A DNA stretch of 64,000 nt from Topomyia yanbarensis (GCF_030247195.1 NC_080670.1:99720336-99784335), one strand, 5' to 3'; counted from the stretch's first letter, positions 23,381-35,216 are shown. Program-made: numbers and translations. Notes: generated by a model from the sequence alone, not told the origin.

Positions 23381-25920
23381 TTAGAAGTGCTCAAGAGCAG
23401 CAGTCGGAGTCGTGGTGAAAGCACCAGTCAACGCCATGAGCGCCATTCTTTGCAGATGGTTTAGCTTTGACTGAACTGTCACCACCTCTTCCCTCTGCCA
23501 CCACACAAGGCATCCGTATGACAGTATTGGACGTACAATTGTCGTGTAAATCCAATAGATGTATTTAGGTTTGAGACCCCAGGTCTTTCCAAAAGTTCGT
23601 CTGCACTGCCCGAAGGCCATGCACGCTTTCTTGACTCTGAACTCAATGTGAGCAGACCAATTCAGTTTGGAATCCAATATGACTCCAACGTATTTGACTT
23701 GATCTGCACACAGTAGCTCAGAATCAAAGAACTGCAAGGGACGAACCCCGGTTGTTATTCGCTTCTTCGTGAAAAGAACCATTGAAGTTTTGCTTGGGTT
23801 AACTGATAGTTTAACTTGTCGACACCACTGTTCGACAGCTCTTAATGCCTGTTGCATTAAGTCAAAGATTGTTCCGATGCAAAATCCAGTAATTAGTATT
23901 TGGTAATCGTCAGCAAACCCGTAGGTTGGAAATCCAAGCTCATTGAGTTTCTTCAACAAGCCGTCAGCTACTAAGTTCCATAACAAAGGTGACAGAACGC
24001 CGCCCTGAGGACAACCGCAAATACTCAACTTCCGTATCTCAGCCTGTCGCAGTGACGAGCAAAGTATGCGGTTACTAAGCATTGCGTTTATCCAACCTGA
24101 GATACATGCAGGTATCCCATGACCGCGCGTCGCTTCCAGAATAGACTGGAAGGACACATTGTCAAAAGCACCCTCAATATCTAGGAATACACCCAAGCTG
24201 GATTGCTTGAGCGAGAAGGCTTTCTCAATGTTGTAAACAACATCGTGAAGCAGAGTTATCGTGGATTTCCCACACTGATATGCATGTTGCATTTTGTGCA
24301 GTGGATATTCAACTAAACTTACGTTCCTGATGTGATGATCGATTATCCGTTCCAAAGCTTTCAGAAGAAAAGAACTTAAGCTGATAGGCCTAAAACTCTT
24401 GGCTTCTTCATAGCTTGAGCGCCCCCCTTTGGGAATAAATCTAACAGTTATTTCTCGCCATGCTTTCGGGATATACCCGGTAGCAAGACTGGAAAGCAAA
24501 ATCTTTTTCAAGACATGTTTAAGAATATCAAATCCCTTTTGCAGTAGCACGGGAAGTATTCCATCTTTTCCGGGTGATTTGTATGGAGCAAAGCTGTCAA
24601 CTGCCCACTTGACCGATTCAGTGGAAACCAATGTGCGTGCTAACGCCCACGAGTCCGAATCACCAGAATGAGATCTGTGAACATTGTTCAACTCCGGATC
24701 GATACAACCTGGAAAGTGTGTGTCGAAGAGACAATTAAGAACATCTTTTTCGTCCGTCACATAAACACCATCTCTGGTTTTCAAGGAGTTCATCTGAAAA
24801 TCATTCGATTTGGAGAGAATTTTATTTAATCTGCTAGCCTCGTTCAGACTAGAGACATTAGTGCATAGGCTTTGCCAGCCAGCCCGTTCTGCAGATCTTA
24901 GACATTTCTTATATGCACTACGAGCTGACCTGAAAGCCCTGGAGTCATCACGCTGACGCCGGTTCCAAGCTCTTCTCATAACTTTCTTCATTCTTTCAAG
25001 CTCAGCCCTCCACCAAGGGGTTCCCCTAGTCGATTTAACAGTACGAAGTAGACAAGCTTCTTCGTAGGATGCTAATATGAATGAGTTTGTCGTATCCACG
25101 ACGTCATCTAAGTCGTCTAATTGACTAATTGTTGGAAAATATCCATGAAATTTAGTCGCCAAGTTTTCCAAAAAGAGGTCCCAGTTTGTAGATTTAGGAT
25201 TACGATATGTCACCACATTGAAGGTGACATCAAAATGATCGAAAAATATATATTTATGATCGGATAGAGACGGTTCAGTTTCATTTGGAACCTGCCAATT
25301 TCCCAGTTCATGCAAAATTCTATCAGAGCAAAGTGTTATGTCTAACACCTCCTCCCTCCCAGACCTCGCAAAAGTTGGTCGGTTTCCCACATTCAGAATA
25401 TGGAGATTTGTACTACTTATGTACTCCATCAGTTCAGAGCCTCTCAGATTGATGTCTAAGCTGCCCCAAATGATGTGATGAGCATTCGCATCACTGCCGA
25501 TAATGAGCGGAAGCCCATTTCTGTTACAATATGATACAACGCTTTTGAAATCATCAGAAGGAGATGATTCGTTATGCGGTAGGTATGCTGAACAATATAT
25601 ATATTTTTGTCTACGTTTCCGACAGTCAATGTAACTGTGACAACACAGATATCGCGAGTTGTGAGCTCCGATATGAGACACGCGTCAATAGCCTTATTTG
25701 CAAGAATGCAAGCACGAGGCATTTCACGTGGGTTAGTCATGCCTGTCTTGTTGTAAGCAATGAAGGCAGCGTTCAGTAACTTTCCAAAATAGAAGTTTCC
25801 TTTATGGAAATACGGTTCTTGAACCAATGCTATGGAAGCTTTACCTTCCTGCATGAGTCGAGATAAATTCATAGTTGCTGTACGTTTATGTTGGAGATTG
25901 ACTTGTGCTATTCTAACCAT
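23381..25920 (-). pseudogene. Lian-like ORF, N-terminal part: AP endonuclease and reverse transcriptase
   Basis: Starts at ATG 25920 (MVRIAQVNLQHKR). Endonuclease blocks: QVNLQ, ALVQEPYFHKG, SAYLPHN, LIIGSDANAHH, DITLCSD and SLSDHKYIFF; the catalytic Asn, Glu, Asp and His positions look intact. Near 25590-25605 an AT-dinucleotide tract shifts the frame, so the two halves overlap in different frames. RT follows: YKSPGKDGILPVLLQKG, RFIPKGGR, FRPISLSSFLLKALERIID, block A GVFLDIEGAFDN, block B CGCPQGGVLSPLLWNLVADG, block C YGFADDYQILI, KYVGVILDSKLNW. The block B form is typical of the LOA clade. The frame ends at 23381 in a shift into the RNase H frame. Otherwise remarkably complete. Confidence 0.88.
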
Positions 25921-27038
25921 TGTTGATTAGAGAACTGTACATTTCATCTCCAACACAAATTGCACAACAACTAGAGGACACCAAGCGAGTTGGGATGTTA
26001 ACGCATTTAGCGAGCCATATCAGGTTTAAATGGGACATGATCATTTGATTCCCACGATTTGCGAAGAAAATAATGGTCCACTGTGTCAGAGATTCGCATA
26101 ACACAGTAAGGGCAAAACCCAAAATGCTCCGTGCGCGACTGGCATATTTTAGACCCTCCAGTCATTAAGTCCTCGGCACGGAACTACACCTTGACTTAGG
26201 GTCTCCTACTTTCAGTCGCCTCCTACGACATGGCAGCAGGACTCCAGTGGCTCAATTCTAGGCTGGATACCACACGGCCTATGGGCAGGTTCATCTGTAC
26301 ACATCGAAATTTGATAATCGAAACTCAACAAAACTTCACCGAACTACCATCAGCCGAGAGTCTCAGCAAACCCCCAGCCAACAAAAATTCGGCAAAATTA
26401 AGTGGATCATCGGTGAAAAAAAAATCGGTGTGTAGAGTGAACGTTCCGCTGCGTAATGCGGCATACTGGGGAGTTCGCCCGACTCTTCCCAGGCTCCGTT
26501 CGCCATTGAGAATGTTTTAAACCCCCTCAACAATTTTACCCATAGCACGGGTCGCATGACACTATGGAATTGGGGTTCCCTGTTTGGTAGATTTTTACCA
26601 CTGAAACAGGTAGTCCGTAGTGTAATTCTTAGTCGGTTGAAACATCCACTACCGACACTACACGGCTTATCTAGGCTGTTCGGTGAAAGAAGCTGACATT
26701 GAAGTACAGCTTCCATATTTAGATGGTCGAACAGCCGCAGAAGGAAGGAAGGAAGGAAGGATAACGGGAGGAGAGGGATTTGGGCTAAGCGCATATTTAA
26801 AGGCGGCGCTGGCTCGCCTTGTCAGGGTTGCTTTAGGGCATGTGGTATTTAGGCCTAGAACGTATAGGGCCCACTACCTCGTCCTACCACACCCGCAGTC
26901 AGCCCCCGCTGCTGGTTCGGGTCGCGAATCACAACTAGTTGCTATCGCGATTAAGCATTATCCACCACCTATGACCCGCCCGGTTGCTTGCAGCTCAGCT
27001 TCCCACGTAGCGTTCCTCCACCACCACGGGGCCCGGGC
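25921..27038 (-). other. 5' UTR of the Lian-like element
   Basis: GC-richer than the flanks, with no recognisable ORF1. The two longer open frames here (26230-26520 plus, 26363-26794 minus) overlap on opposite strands and show no motif. A (GAAGG)n-like run lies at 26741-26760. If the family has an internal promoter, it should sit at the right end near 27038. Confidence 0.55.
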
Positions 27039-27049
27039 TACACTTAGGC

Positions 27050-27124
27050 AACATTATAATACAATAATAAATAAAGCAAATAGTATGCTGGGCTTTATTA
27101 AACGTTTCACCTACAATTTTGAAG
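27050..27124 (+). repeat. 75-bp target-site duplication, right copy
   Basis: Identical to 21992-22066. The host RT frame continues directly into DPYTIKSLYNTYVRPILEYC. Confidence 0.9.
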
Positions 27125-27618
27125 ACCCTTACACAATAAAATCATTATACAATACATATGTCAGGCCAATTTTGGAATATTGCAGCATAGTGTGCAACCC
27201 ATACACTGTCCTGTACGAAGAACGCATCGAATCAGTCCAAAATCAATTTATTTTGTACACACTTCGTAAACTAAACTGGACGACATTTCCTCTTCCATCG
27301 TATAAAGCACGTTGCATGCTCATTAATATACAAACATTCAGAGAACGCCGCGAATTTGCCATGGTTTGCTTTATCAACGACATTATTTCTCAACGTGTAC
27401 AATCCGCATCATTACTTTCGTAAATTAAATTTTATGTACCTAGCCGACAACTAAGAACTCGTAATTTATTCCAAGAACAATCTTTTAGAACAAAAATAGC
27501 CCCATCAATAGAATGATACGTCATTGTAATGAAAATTGTGTAATAATTGATCTTTCCATGTCTAGAAAACAAATATATCTCGCAACGAACCATATGTTGA
27601 AGATTTTTAGGGTACTGT
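27125..27618 (+). pseudogene. ORF2 segment 3: C-terminal region of the nested CR1-like element
   Basis: Continues the host ORF2 after the Lian-like insertion: YVRPILEYCSIVCNP, RIESVQNQFILYTLRKL and PLPSYKARCMLINIQTFRER, which is the conserved post-RT region also seen at 510-1331 and 35601-36353. The frame stops at 27420. Family sequence then continues in shifted frames (NFYVPSRQLRTRNLFQEQSF, then CNENCVIIDLSMSR) to about 27618. The 3' UTR and any tail are not distinguishable from AT-rich DNA beyond. Confidence 0.8.
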
Positions 27619-29615
27619 AGTTTTATAGATTTATTCAAACAGCCAATTTATGATTCCCAAAATTCAAAAAATTAAATCAAAGCAACGAAAAATGGTCCTT
27701 CTCCCTTAATTTCAAGCCACTATATTCAAACCTTTCATGCTTATATGTGCGATTAGTTGACTTAATGATGCACTAAATCCATACAGAGTTGCCAGGTTCT
27801 AGCGCTTGTGTGCTTCTAATAGCGGTAAGCTTGAATCTAGTTGGTACCGCCACACGGTACTATCTTTGATTTTAGGCCCGAGTTTAGTCCGGCCTAAGAC
27901 GTTAGTACCTGTCATTACAGAAATGGCTGCATCCTGAAGCCAAATGAAAACAGTGTAAGAGGCCGCCATGTTCCTCTTGCATACATCTCAATAATTTGAA
28001 TCAACTTTTCGAACTTTCTGTGCAATATTATGGCCCATGTTGCACAAAAATCATAAGAGTGCAAGTAAGCAAGTTTTATCCCGTACGAAAAACAGGTGTA
28101 ATCGAATTTTAAATGCATTTTTTTAAATATTCTTTATCGTCCTATATCTAGAAGGTGCTACACGCTCATTTCAAAATGCCACATCGAAGAGTTATATTGT
28201 AGGTTAGCAGAAGTCGAATCATATTGAAAAAAACTGTCGAACGAAATTTTATAATTGGATTCAGAGATGAAAATTGTTTTCGTTCGTTAGTTTACCTATG
28301 GCTATCAAAATGAGTGAAGTTTAATTTGCTCACATTTTTTAGTTATTTTAACACGAGGAAAAGAATATATAATCACAATTTGTTCCCTTTTCTAGGTTTA
28401 TCTTCTCACAAAGAACACCATAAGCAAGTGGAAGTTTATTTATATTTTTACTGCTTTCGAAAGAGTTCAAAACTAAGATTGAATAAAAAACTGTAAATGT
28501 AGCCATGCCATATAGCCTAAGTAACACTTTTAAATATGATGGCAAACAAACTGTTACAAATATTATCATTTTGATCGTTATTTAAATGTTATCGGAGCTT
28601 ATTTGTATTGTTTCGTAATTTATAATTTTCTAGCATATCTTGAACGATTTGCATTCCCGCTGTAGTACAAATTTTCGTTTAATTCTTTATGATAGAACAG
28701 ATATGCACAAGGTATGAAAGAGCTGTGAAAGCTGAGACTAGACAGATGACTTGGCAAAATTACGCAAAAAGTTGAATACGGAAAAATCGCTTAAATCGTG
28801 TCGGAACTTAAGGGGGGTTGTGTAAGGTATAATCGGCAAAAAATTGGATACTTTAATTTTTTTCGATGCAAAGATTGTCTTTTCAGTCTGACGCCACATC
28901 GACAATTGTACACCATAACTCAAAATCTACTGGACCAAACGTTGAGACATTTGCACAGTTGTTTTTCACAGCATTTCACAAGTAGTCAAGGGAGCTTTTA
29001 TTTTTTGGTCGATTTTCGATTTTTTCGTAGTACTTTGAAACCAAAGTCCGATTATTGCTAAAACAACGATTAACATGTTATTGTAAAGTAATAATATTTA
29101 GCAGTTGTAGTTGCCTTGAAGAAGAAGAAGAACTGTGCAAAATTCAGAACGATTGGTCCAAGAAATTTTGTCTGCATCCAGTATCAGGTTCAATTTGTAA
29201 ATTTATAATTGTCAATTCATTATCAGACAGATGGCAGACTATAGGAAATAACTAATTATAATTTTTATTAATTAAAATTACTGGACTTTAGGTATTGCAG
29301 GCTTGATTGGGTAGTCGTGCTGATAATTTGAATTACTTCATTTTCAGCAAAGTAGGTCTGCCAAATTCTATATGCATGGTTAGTAGACTAGCTGGGTAGG
29401 ATGGTATAATAAGCCCCACCAGGCTAAAATTTCAGATTTCCATTCCATGGACGACATAATTATCTGAAGCAAATAAATAATTTTTCTGGCATTTTTCATG
29501 TGTTGCAGAACAGCAACTGATACAAACTTTTCAAAAGATGTAAGCTTCCACCCTGATTCTATAAGCATTTGATTTAATTTGGAACAGTCAGATTTGGCTG
29601 AACTGACTACTAAGT
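27619..29615. other. AT-rich non-coding; holds one copy of a diverged repeat pair
   Basis: No coding signal. 27925-28100 shares an ordered set of blocks (CATCCTGAAG, CTTGCATACAT, TTCGAACTTTCTG, TATGGCCCATGTTGCAC, AGCAAGTTTTATC) with 30755-30935, at about two-thirds identity by eye. Confidence 0.4.
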
Positions 29616-29668
29616 GTAATGTTAGAGAAGCTCTTCAAGCCCTTGGAGTGGCTAGCTCCTAACATTAC
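29616..29668. repeat. 53-nt imperfect hairpin
   Basis: GTAATGTTAG at 29616-29625 is the exact complement of CTAACATTAC at 29659-29668. The inner part can pair further (AGCT/AGCT, then CTTCAA with TTGGAG around a GCCC loop). It may be a solo short foldback element or just a chance hairpin. Confidence 0.4.
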
Positions 29669-29877
29669 AACTCTATAACGTTCTCGATAGTATGCACCAT
29701 TATTAGCAAAATAACGTTTTAGTCAATTATGGATCTTAAATAATAAATTGTTTAAGCGGTTACTCCACTGTAAAATTTTAAAACAATCGATTTTTTATTT
29801 ATTAGTCTAAAATGTGCTTTAGGATGTCAAATATGATATCCCAAAACATGGAGAACGAAAACAATTCAAAAATATAC

Positions 29878-30120
29878 AAATCTCGACAAACATATGATTA
29901 CGGCGTATAAGCCAACTGTCAAAATTCACTTTGAGAGGAAATTCTGGACAAACCGTTACTCACCAAGCACAAACGTTGGTAGTAAACGCAAGAGAAAAGT
30001 TTTCTCTTTCATTAACTGATGTGAACTGTATTCAGCCAGTAACGGTTTGTCTGGAATTTCCTTTCAAAGAGAATTTTGACAGTTGGCTTTTACGCCGTAA
30101 TCATACGTTTATCGAGAAAT
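29878..30120. mobile_element. foldback MITE, ~243 bp
   Basis: Arms of about 78 bases at 29878-29955 and 30043-30120 are inverted copies at roughly 90 percent identity. Landmarks: ATGATTACGGCGTA, AAGCCAACTGTCAAAATT and GACAAACCGTTACT. The unpaired centre contains GTGAACTGTATTCAGCC. A diverged relative lies at 33301-33455. No coding capacity. Confidence 0.75.
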
Positions 30121-33100
30121 TTTCAATTTTGCCGCAACGCTTCTTATGTATAACCCATGTGTACTGCAAACTTTACCCGCGTTTTTCTCGAAACCACTGG
30201 CCGGAAATGTAACTCGAATAAATGATTTTTGGTCGCTTTGAAATTTTCACAGTATATTCAAAATTGATTTCTCCAGTCACGTACGCAGGATTAAATTTTT
30301 TATTGCTTACCTTTTTATTGATTTTGTGTAGATTTTTATGACATTTTCTACGGTTTATCGCTCAAAACTGCGCCATTTCGCTTAAAATCAAAATATCGAA
30401 AAAATCCTACGTACATCGCTATTGACATAAGGAATCAGAAAAACTTTAGTTTTTGGCGCTAGGTAGGATAGATTTCCGACCATGGACCCCTTCCAAAAAA
30501 CGCTCATGAGGTGAAAATGCTGCAGAGCCGCCATCTTGTGATGAAATTGCTCGAAAAAAATATTTTATTTGATACAATACTTATGTTATAAATCCCATTC
30601 AACAAGATGTCGATTCACCATTTTATTGAGCAATAAAAAAATTCTCGAAATATTCAGACTATTAAATAGCATTAACAGTGAATTTTAAATTAACTTTATT
30701 GTACAGTTTTTTAACATAGCCGTGTATTGCTGATCAGAACGCAGCAATGCAAATGGCAGCATCATGTTACCGGAAGAAGACCAAATATGCAAAAAATTGT
30801 CATGCTTCTCCTGCATACATTTCGTTATTTTCAATCCTCTCTTCGACTTTCTTCTGGATAAATATGGCTCCCTTTGCTCGCAATAAAGATGGAAATAAAT
30901 AAGCCAGTTTATCAGGTAGGAAAGACAAGCACTGTCGAACTACACTAATAAAATAAAATACCAATTAATGCGTCGAAAACTGCGCATTTTCAATAAAAGT
31001 GGAATAACCCATTAAGTGGGTAAAGAGTTCGTATCCATAAATGAATACAGCTCTTGTACGTCAACCTGGGTATGCTTTACCCTTTATTTTTCGCAGAACT
31101 GTTACAACAAAACGCGTGAAAAATATCCATTCATGAAAATCGCGCCAGAATGAAAAATACTGTCAATAGAATTATTTCTGAATTAAAAAAAAATACATAA
31201 CATAACATTCATTTCACATTATTGTCTCCTTAACTACTAAACAAAATAAAACCGCCAACTGGATATATTTTTAATGGCTAGATCTTTTGGCTGCTCCAAA
31301 AATGCCAAACGCATATTTGCAACATCCTCAGTAGTTTAAACAGCCGTTTTTTTATGAGCATTGCCGAAATGTTCCGTTTCCGCCACGTACTCAGATGCAG
31401 GCCGGTAATTTGCAGTTTCCGCTACGAACCTTAGTTTGCAGGTTAACTCGCTTAAAATAATTCTTAATGACTTTTCACTCATTATTAAGATCAGTATATC
31501 CATTGACATTATCTCATCGAGTTGTTGTGAAATGAATAAAAAGCAATAAAGCAATAAAATACCCATTTTTTGACAACTCATAAAATGGGTAAAAAAATTT
31601 TATCGTGTTTATCTACCCGCATTTTTTTATTTCCTCGTTCATTCCCAGTCAAAAAGGCAAGGCTAACGGAGGGCTATTTGCCAACTCGGATGCGCTAATT
31701 GCCCTTCAATTTGTCAGCAAATTGCTGGCAATTAGGGGGCTATTTCAAATGCAACATTTGGGCGATTTGCCGCCGTCTTTTTTAGCCGCTCTACCCGCCC
31801 TTAAATCGCCCCCAAATCGCCCAGGGAACGCGCCATTTAATCGCCCTTAATTGCCTAATATGAAAATTACAAATATTACTTATTTTCGGATTCATTAGCT
31901 ACTCACATAAACTTATCACTACCAGGCATTGCATTTATCGCTCATATGAGTAAATGCGCCCGGATAGTTTGCTACTGCGACAATAAAAACTCACATTTTC
32001 ACACGAAAAGTTATTGGCACTCACACAACTTCTCCGGATGAATACAACGTGTTATTTCTCCGGATAAATAAAACAGCCGGAGAATGAGTGAATGAGTTTA
32101 TCACGGTATCCTTTTGGCGTATCCTGCTTTGCTGTCGTTATTCCAAAACACGATAAAACAAGTCCATCATACTTCTTTGCCGCTTTTCTTTGTAATTAAG
32201 TGTATTTTTTGAAGCTTTTATTGATTTCCACGAAATTAAAATTTTATCACCTTCTCCGGTGAGAAGGAAAAAGTCAAATAAATTTTATCCGGAAAATCAT
32301 TCTCACGCTATTTGTGGAGACGGAGAATTTTGCGACTCATCTTATCTCGGAAAAGTTGGACATCGGACAAGCTACTTCTCGCGTGAGTGAGAGAGAATTA
32401 CAACCCCTGATCACTACACTAGGTAATCACCACCAAACTATGGGAAGAATCAATGGTGAAATTGGCATTGCACACCAAAACTTACCACAAGCTGACTTTT
32501 ATTAAGAGTTTAGGTGAGGTATCTATATTTACACACGATTCCACAATTTCCCACATTCGTTGGCTAAATGAAGTGCACTAGACAAACAAAATACAAGCGA
32601 GAACACGTCAATCGTTTAAACAAACTATTTTAAGCTTAAGCCAAACATGAACCGCCATGTTTGAAAAACGCAAAAACAACCAAGTCCTTTTCAGCCGCCA
32701 GAAAATTTGTCTAAGTGTTGAAATTGCCTTTAAATCGCATTCGCAAAGTGCATTTGTTCCTAGGGGCAATTAGCACAGGCGAGTTGAGTTAAACGTCAAA
32801 CTGTTTAAATCGCCTGACCATGTTCGTCCGCATTTTTTTTTGTCCGGGAATTCCTTCTCTCTACACGCTTGATTCCAATTGCACATCAAAGGGTTACAGT
32901 AGAGCACGTTTGGATAAATTGAGATCTATTCAATCAATTCAATTCAATTATTAAATATATTAAATATAGGGGATTTTGGGGACAAAATGATCCAGTACCT
33001 CACTTTCCCGTATTTTTCGAGAAACAGAAATTTCTCCATTCAAATATTAAGCTTATATTCTTTTAAAATTGGGATGAATTGTAATTTTCTGAGTGCTACT

Positions 33101-33300
33101 TCGGAAGTTATAGGACTTAATATATTTTTCCGACATATTTTCGCAAAAATTTCAAGCGAAGTGGGCGGGGGTCTAGACTTGTCCAAATGTCGTGAAATTT
33201 GGCCTCTGAGGTTATTTTGACATTTGTCACAATATGAGAGGGGGGGGGGGGCTTTCGAGAATTAAAAAAAAAATTTTGCAATGCCCTAATAGACAATTAT
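30121..33300. other. AT-rich non-coding DNA, no gene seen
   Basis: Contains the second member of the diverged pair at 30755-30935 (see 27925). 31620-31860 is a less AT-rich patch with repeated AAATCGCCC and TTGCC words and an open frame without recognisable motif. A G run of about 12 bases is at 33240-33251. Several TTCTCCGGA words cluster at 32020-32300. Confidence 0.4.
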
Positions 33301-33455
33301 CAAAATTCTCGTTGAGGGGAAGCTCCAAACCAATCTTCACCAAACACATCTAGTGCTCGTGAACAAAAGGAGTATCGTCATCTCTTTCGTGACTGCTGTG
33401 AACTGCGTTGAGCCAACAACAGGTTCTCCGGAAATTCCCCTCAAAGTGGATTTTG
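33301..33455. mobile_element. second, diverged copy of the 29878 MITE family
   Basis: CAAAATTCTCGTTGAGGGGA at 33301 and the inverted CCCCTCAAAGTGGATTTTG at 33437-33455 form the arms. The centre has GTGAACTGCGTTGAGCC, matching the centre of the 29878 copy. Outer ends are missing or decayed. Confidence 0.6.
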
Positions 33456-33636
33456 ACCCTTCCCCAAAAGTAATTGTACTTTTGCTATTAATAACTGACA
33501 TCCAAGTCACATTGTATGTGTAAAAAAATATAACTATCATTTTTAAATGACATCAGAAAGCAACAACTAGCTGCTAACCGACGCTGCTACCGGCCAACAG
33601 ACTTCCAGTAATCGGTATACGGACTTTCTGCGCACC

Positions 33637-33789
33637 CAGTAAAGTTCAATCAGAAATGAGCCGGAATTCTGGTTCTAATTCGTATTCCAGCTCCATTGAT
33701 ACAACCGATTCTAACTAGAATCCGTTGTGTCACTGGAGCCGGAATGCGAGTTAGAACCAACCAACAATCCGGCTGAGCTTAACTGTGTA
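33637..33789. mobile_element. small foldback element with an extra half copy
   Basis: 33658-33716 and 33722-33780 are inverted copies (GAGCCGGA, GGTTCTAA, CGTATTCCAGCTCC, ACAACCGATTCT on one arm). A third partial copy (AATCGGTTGTATCACTGGAG) lies at 33830-33849. Nearly spacer-free palindromes such as this are hard to clone and may extrude cruciforms. Confidence 0.6.
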
Positions 33790-33897
33790 GCATTCCGGCG
33801 CTAATATTAACACAATAAATTCTAATTAAAATCGGTTGTATCACTGGAGTTGGAATACTAACTACAACTACATCTACTTCAGGAAATAAACATTAAG

Positions 33898-34742
33898 TAC
33901 CGTAAACCGGGGTGACATTGATCACTTTTCGAAGCAATCATTACATATTTTTAGACACAACGTTCACAGCTATTTTTTCAAAAACGATTTCAAGTTGAAA
34001 TCCGTTTTCGTGTTCCGGGGTGACTTTGATAACCTGCATGTTCACCCACATTAAGTTATTGATGTCAATGCTTTTCATTCAAATGTTTGTTTAAACTAAT
34101 TCAGGAAAGATACTCATTGTTAAATAGATGTTAATTAGTATTACACAAAGCGTTTCAATGTACTGTAAAATTCGAGTAACCAAAATTCGTATAATTTGTG
34201 TCCAACTAGAATAAAAGATACTGAAAACTTTTAAAACTGCTAAAATTGTTTTGTTTCAGTGTTTTATCAATGTACAAAAAGTTTCATCCATTTTAACACG
34301 TTGGAATATTGAACAATAAAAAAATGTTGCGAATTTTAGCTTAAAATAATTTTAAATTATTGCCAACTAGTTTCACAAAAAATGTATTAAAAATAAACAA
34401 ACTCTTAAAACTAAATTTAGCATATTCCAATATAAAGGAAAATAAAAACTCGCTTGTAATTTATTACTCTTGCTCAAATCTGAGATTTATTTGTTTTATA
34501 AAATATAGACACTTTACTAAGCTTCGTAAAAATGAGGTCAAGTTAAATTTCGGTTTTTTGTACCCAAAAACCGAACAATATACTCAAAAAGTATAACAAA
34601 TCAGTATTTTATAAGTTTAGAGTAAAAATCAATTCAAATTAAAATGATTCGGTAGACTATTCTAGTTTAATAAGCGATCTACGAAAAGAGTTTCAAGTGA
34701 TCAATGTCACCCCGATGATCAAAGTCACCCCGGTTTACGGTA
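33898..34742. mobile_element. MITE with ~27-bp CCGTAAACCGGGGTGAC inverted ends
   Basis: The left end reads TACCGTAAACCGGGGTGACA then TTGATCAC. The right end is its complement, ending GTCACCCCGGTTTACGGTA, with one more subterminal copy (TGATCAATGTCACCCC). The flanking TA on each side could be a TA target duplication, as in Tc1/mariner-type elements. A further internal GGGGTGACTTTGAT is near 34017. The interior is AT-rich with no transposase. Confidence 0.75.
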
Positions 34743-35216
34743 CGCACCGTGGGGCAAATTGGCACATACGAATTGATGGCAAGTTGATGCAGTGTATTAC
34801 CTGAATTCAAAATTTTGTTGTCGATACATAATTCCAAAGATGGAATCAAATAATCACTTATTGTTTTAAATTATAAATTAGATCCCAATTTATCAGTATG
34901 GAAGATGCCATAACACGGAATCTTGCGGGGTAGTGCAAAATTCCTAGGCAGAGTTTCATATGGTGAACACTTGTGTCTCCAACTTTTAACTCAAACAATT
35001 TGAAATTCTATTAGAGCTTCGCCTGTCAGATGCATTAGCATCGCTTTGAGCTGAAGCGACAGTAGGTAGCGTAATGTAATGTTCAGATGTGTTCTTTTGA
35101 ATATCATCGATGTATTTCCCAAATCAGTCTTCGAATTGTTATATCTGTTCGTCTGTGCTTAGACCGAGCCAAAGGATCATCCGGCGTTTGCTATGGCCTG
35201 ACACGGGTCATAATCA
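34743..35216. other. non-coding; begins with another GGGGCAAATTGG end-like motif
   Basis: ACCGTGGGGCAAATTGGCAC at 34746-34765 immediately follows the MITE end and resembles the other G-rich element ends in the window. Nothing else recognised. Confidence 0.35.

Larger units (their letters stand above)
22067..27049 (-). mobile_element. near full-length LOA/Lian-like non-LTR retrotransposon
   Basis: A 5.0-kb minus-strand element inserted in the CR1-like ORF2 between two identical 75-bp copies of target. Order in its own sense: 5' UTR of about 1.1 kb (from about 27038), one long ORF (endonuclease, RT, RNase H), then a short 3' UTR (22277-22067). I recall that Lian elements of Aedes have a single ORF, which fits the lack of an ORF1 here. 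Just before the right duplicate, TACACTTAGGCAAC (27039-27052) also matches host sequence at 21908-21921. The duplication may once have been longer and since lost about 70 internal bases. Confidence 0.85.

Noticed and set aside
26738..26762. GAAGG/GGAAGG run as a notable satellite
   Set aside because: A short simple repeat of about five units within the Lian-like 5' UTR; ordinary microsatellite.
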